Below, piece by piece: positions 7,271 through 10,000 of a stretch of 10,000 nt of DNA (its first letter is position 1; the number at the start of each line of letters is the position of its first letter). The position numbers and the translations under genes were made by a program. Location: the NCBI GenBank assembly GCA_020216805.1, contig JAIWNN010000094.1, positions 1-10,000 on the forward strand. Reading direction: 5' to 3'. The stretch is from Desulfarculus sp. GTDB lineage: Bacteria > Desulfobacterota > Desulfarculia > Desulfarculales > Desulfarculaceae. Under the pieces are notes generated by a model. The model was given only the letters and a program-made list of their open reading frames with translations. It had not been told where the DNA came from and did not search any database.

Positions 7271-8008
7271 CTGATTCACGAAATGACCATGACCGAGTTT
7301 GCCGAAAAAAGGGTGACGGTGTCCACGGCCATCCTGCCCTTGGGCTCCCTGGAGGAGCACGGCCCCCATCTGCCCCTGGGTCTGGACGCCATGCACGCCT
7401 ACGCCCTGGCCCAGGCCACGGCCTTGGTGCATCCCTGCTTGGTGGCGCCGCCCTTGTTCTATGGCCTTTGCCGCAGCAGCGCCCAGCACGCGGGCACCGT
7501 GGGCATCTCCGGCGACAGCCTCCGCGCAGTGGTTTACGATATAGGACTTGGCTTGTGGCGTCAAGGTATTCACTGTCTGTGCCTGTTGACCGGCCACGCC
7601 GGCGGCACCCACCAGTCCAGCCTGGTGGAGGCCGGCGAGCGGCTGTTGGAGACCACCAGCCTGGAAGTGGCGGTGGTCTGTGTGCTGGACCTGCTGGACG
7701 ATGCCGCACAATTGATTGAATGCAAAGGAGATTCACACGCCGGCGAGGTGGAGACCTCCCTGGCCCTGCACCTGTGGCCCCAGTTGGTCAAGGGTGGGGC
7801 GTCCCGGGCCTTCCCCAGCTTCCCCCGCTTTCGCCTGGTGCGCGACAAGCTTTCCCACTGGCCCAGCGGGGTCTGGGGCGATCCCGGCCTGGCCAGCGCG
7901 GAAAAGGGACGTAAATTCATGGAGATCGAAGCCAAGGCCTTGGCTGAGGTCTTGTCTGGGCTGGAGGCCCAGGTCCGGGCCGGGGCGGTCCCGCCCGCCG
8001 GAGCTTGA
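7268..8008 (+). CDS. Creatininase-family metal-dependent amidohydrolase
   Basis: This 246-aa cytosolic protein belongs to the creatininase family, whose members hydrolyse cyclic or linear amide bonds with a two-metal centre (for example creatininase, ArfB, MftE). The family motif GSLEEHGPHLPLGLD (26-40) supplies Glu29, His31 and Asp40, matching creatininase Glu34, His36 and Asp45. TGHAGG (107-112) supplies His109, matching His120. HAGEVETS (156-163) carries the later conserved His and Glu. The usual NGH triplet is TGH here. Length and N-terminus (MLIHEMTMTEF) fit the family. The TTG start is set by AAGGAG at 7255. It is first in a likely operon with the phasin-like and UbiB genes. The substrate is unknown, and no mycofactocin, creatine or riboflavin gene is nearby to suggest one. 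Confidence 0.9.
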   Translation: MLIHEMTMTEFAEKRVTVSTAILPLGSLEEHGPHLPLGLDAMHAYALAQATALVHPCLVAPPLFYGLCRSSAQHAGTVGISGDSLRAVVYDIGLGLWRQGIHCLCLLTGHAGGTHQSSLVEAGERLLETTSLEVAVVCVLDLLDDAAQLIECKGDSHAGEVETSLALHLWPQLVKGGASRAFPSFPRFRLVRDKLSHWPSGVWGDPGLASAEKGRKFMEIEAKALAEVLSGLEAQVRAGAVPPAGA

Positions 8009-8066
8009 GGCGAGGCCGAAAACAGGGCCCGGTCCCGAGGCCGGGGCGGAGCAGGAGGAGTCGGGC

Positions 8067-8411
8067 ATGTACGAATCTGTGCGCACTTTGCTGTTGGCCG
8101 GCCTGGGCGCGGCGGTATTGACCAAGGAAAAGGTCCTGGAGGCCACCCGCCAGTTCGTGGACCAGGGCCGCATGACCGCCGCCGAGGCCGAGCGGGTGGC
8201 CGAGGAGGTGGTGGAGGAGTCCCGCCAGCAGGCCAGGAGCCTGGGCGAGAGCCTGGCCGAGAAGGTCGAGGCCGGGGTCAAGCGGGCGGTGGAGGCCCTG
8301 GACCTGGTCAACCGCCAGGAGTTCGAGGCGCTTTCCGCCCGCCTGGCCCAGTTGGAGCAGGCCGTGGCCGGCTTGGAGGAGCGCCTGGCCTCCTCCCCGC
8401 CGTCGCGGTAG
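8067..8411 (+). CDS. Phasin-like coiled-coil protein (COG3937-type)
   Basis: The 114-aa product begins MYESVRTLLLAGLGAAVLTKEKV, a weakly amphipathic/hydrophobic N-terminal helix. It continues with a short helix-turn segment (about 25-45, VDQGRMTAAEAERVAEEVV) and a long charged heptad-like helix to the C-terminus (about 48-108), probably a coiled coil. This pattern is that of the small proteins labelled polyhydroxyalkanoate synthesis regulator phasin, which in many bacteria probably have no link to polyhydroxyalkanoate and no proven role. AGGAGGAG lies 6 nt before the ATG. It sits 58 nt after the creatininase-family gene and 16 nt before the UbiB-family gene, so co-translation with the kinase and a shared membrane-associated role are reasonable inferences. 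No PHA synthase is visible in the window. Confidence 0.8.
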   Translation: MYESVRTLLLAGLGAAVLTKEKVLEATRQFVDQGRMTAAEAERVAEEVVEESRQQARSLGESLAEKVEAGVKRAVEALDLVNRQEFEALSARLAQLEQAVAGLEERLASSPPSR

Positions 8412-8427
8412 CCGGTTCGTCCGGCCC

Positions 8428-10000
8428 ATGGGACGCATGCGGGGCATCTCCCGCCTGGCCGACGTGGCCGCGGTGCTGGTCAAGAACGGGTTCGCCGATC
8501 TGGCCGAGCGCCTGGACCTGCCCGGCCGCCGGGAGAAGCTGGAGTCCCTGGAGGGCGAGCGCCTCAAGCGGCGCTACTCGGTCTGGGCCCGGCTGCGCAT
8601 GGTGGCCGAGGATCTGGGCCCCACCTTCGTCAAGCTGGGCCAACTCATGAGCCAGCGGCCGGACTTGCTGCCGGCCGGTTTAGTCTATGAATTCCGCAAG
8701 CTCCAGGATCAGGTGACCCCGGAGTCCCCGGCGGTGATCCGCCAGGCGGTGGACAAGGCCCTGGGCCGCCCCCTGGAAGAGGTCTTCGCCGAATTCTCGC
8801 CCGAGCCCCTGGCGTCCGCCTCCCTGGCCCAGGTCCACCGCGCCCGGCGCATTGACGACGGCCGTTGGGTGGCGGTCAAGGTCCGCCGGCCGGGCATCAT
8901 CCCCAAGATCGAGGCCGATCTGGCCTTGTTGGCCGGCATCGTCAAGACTCTCTCCCAGCATCTGGAATTTTTGGAGAACTACGACCTGCCCGGCCTGGTG
9001 GCCGAGATCAGCCAAAACCTGCGCCAGGAACTGGACTTCTCGCGCGAGGCCCGCAACCTGCGCACCGCCCGGGTCCGTCTGGCCGACCACCGGCGGATCA
9101 TCATCCCCGCTCCCCACGGCGACATCTCCGGCCCCAGCCTGCTGGTGATGGACCTGCTGCACGGCCAGCGCCTGGACCAGGCCGGCCTGGACCCGGAGCA
9201 GCGCGCCGAGGCGGCCCGCCTCCTGGCCACCAGCATTCTGGACCAGGTGCTGGTGCACGGTTTTTTCCACGCCGACCCCCATTTCGGGAATCTCCTGGTG
9301 AGTCAAGAGCCGGATGGGGTGCGCCTGGCCCTGTTGGACTGGGGCTTGGTGGGCCGGCTGACCCCGCGCATGCGCTACCTGGTGGGCGACATGCTCAGCG
9401 CGGTGGTGGCCCAGGACGCCTCGGAGATGGTGCGGGTGCTGACCGAGATGGGGGTGGCCCCGGGAACCGGCGAGAACCCGGCCCTGGCCCAAGACCTGGA
9501 GGATCTGCTCGAACGGGTCCACTCGGTGCCCCTGGGCGAGATCGACACCGCCGGCCTGCTGATGGAGCTGATGGAGATCAGCCGGCGCAATCACACCCGG
9601 CTCCAGGTGCAATACGCCCTGATGCAGAAGACCTTCATGGAGATGGAGGGCGTCTGCCGCGAGTTGGACCCCGGGTTCAACCCGGTGGAGGTGGCCCGGC
9701 CGGTGGTGCGCAAGCTCTGGCTGGAGCGCTGGAAGCCCGGCCTGGTCCTGCGCCAGATCGGTCAGCATCTGCGCGACGGCCTGACCCTGATCAAGGACCT
9801 GCCCTCCCGCCTGGACCGGGTGCTGGCCCAGGTGGAGCGCGGCGAACTGGGGGTGGAGTTCAAGCACAAGGGCCTGGGCCCCCTGACCAAGGCCATCGAG
9901 GAATCCAGCAACCGAGTGGCGGTGGGCCTGATCGTGGCCGCCCTGATCGTGGGCAGCTCCATGATCATCACCACCGGGGTGGAGCCCAAGCTCTTCGGCC
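8428..10000 (+). CDS. UbiB/ABC1/AarF-family atypical kinase (cut by right edge)
   Basis: The first 524 residues are present. UbiB-family proteins (UbiB, Coq8/ADCK) are membrane-associated atypical kinases or ATPases that support quinone synthesis and lipid handling. All family hallmarks are visible: KLGQ, the KxGQ motif (69-72), in the N-terminal extension; the Ala-rich loop PLASASLAQVH (128-137), which replaces the kinase P-loop; VAVKVRRPG with Lys151; the ExD motif as Glu201 and Asp203 in QELDFSREA; HADPHFGN (281-288); and LLDWG (303-306), the metal-binding Asp with Trp in place of the common Phe. A C-terminal hydrophobic segment starts near 497 (VAVGLIVAALIVGSSMIITT); a second is expected outside the window. 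The start is ATG 8428, 16 nt after the previous stop with no strong ribosome-binding site, suggesting translational coupling. ATG 8437 is an alternative. Confidence 0.95.
   Translation, partial: MGRMRGISRLADVAAVLVKNGFADLAERLDLPGRREKLESLEGERLKRRYSVWARLRMVAEDLGPTFVKLGQLMSQRPDLLPAGLVYEFRKLQDQVTPESPAVIRQAVDKALGRPLEEVFAEFSPEPLASASLAQVHRARRIDDGRWVAVKVRRPGIIPKIEADLALLAGIVKTLSQHLEFLENYDLPGLVAEISQNLRQELDFSREARNLRTARVRLADHRRIIIPAPHGDISGPSLLVMDLLHGQRLDQAGLDPEQRAEAARLLATSILDQVLVHGFFHADPHFGNLLVSQEPDGVRLALLDWGLVGRLTPRMRYLVGDMLSAVVAQDASEMVRVLTEMGVAPGTGENPALAQDLEDLLERVHSVPLGEIDTAGLLMELMEISRRNHTRLQVQYALMQKTFMEMEGVCRELDPGFNPVEVARPVVRKLWLERWKPGLVLRQIGQHLRDGLTLIKDLPSRLDRVLAQVERGELGVEFKHKGLGPLTKAIEESSNRVAVGLIVAALIVGSSMIITTGVEPKLFG

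Noticed and set aside
7268..8008. Assignment as MftE (mycofactocin) or true creatininase
   Set aside because: No mycofactocin genes are adjacent, and the motif around His109 differs from creatininase NGHYEN. Only the family-level call is supported.
8680..9867. 395-codon minus-strand frame opposite ubiB
   Set aside because: It is His/Gln/Leu-rich antisense shadow of a gene with all UbiB hallmarks.

Overview
This GC-rich window holds six substantial genes plus the start of a seventh at the left edge. Dense GC-ending codons produce long open frames on both strands. The gene set is a GT-C sugar transferase, adenylosuccinate lyase, a multi-PAS diguanylate cyclase, a creatininase-family amidohydrolase, a COG3937-type phasin-like coiled-coil protein and a UbiB-family kinase. 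Together with standard sigma70-type promoters and clear Shine-Dalgarno sites, this suggests a Gram-negative bacterium. A high-GC deltaproteobacterium (Desulfarculus-like) is my best guess, but it is inference only. I see no tRNA, rRNA, CRISPR array, insertion sequence, phage gene or attachment site.

Layout. At 1-19 (minus) there is a strong ribosome-binding site and start codon of a gene running off the left edge. At 135-2240 (minus) lies a polytopic membrane protein that joins an extracytoplasmic PA14-like domain to a PIG-V/Gpi18-like GT-C glycosyltransferase core; its start is uncertain. Divergent from it, purB (2442-3746, plus) has a good TTGACA-17-TACCAT promoter. A small orphan lipoprotein gene follows (3815-4438, plus), with a possible extended -10 promoter and a GC-rich terminator-like hairpin after it. 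A membrane-bound HAMP-PAS-PAS-PAS-GGDEF diguanylate cyclase is encoded at 4545-7031 (minus). Its leader contains a small upstream reading frame and a hairpin followed by six T. From the divergent intergenic region, a TTGACA-17-TACTAT promoter drives a rightward unit: creatininase-family enzyme (7268-8008), phasin-like protein (8067-8411) and UbiB-family kinase (8428 to beyond 10000).

How the genes relate. The genes do not form one pathway. purB is housekeeping (IMP to AMP, and AICAR formation). The diguanylate cyclase probably couples a periplasmic or membrane signal to c-di-GMP. The creatininase, phasin-like and UbiB genes look co-transcribed, with 58- and 16-nt gaps. The phasin-like/UbiB pairing probably reflects a shared role near membrane lipid or quinone metabolism, but no substrate can be named. 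The most distinctive items are the PA14-GT-C fusion, the 5'-terminal hairpin on the predicted creatininase-operon mRNA, the leader of the cyclase gene, and the orphan lipoprotein. No clearly new multi-gene system is visible.
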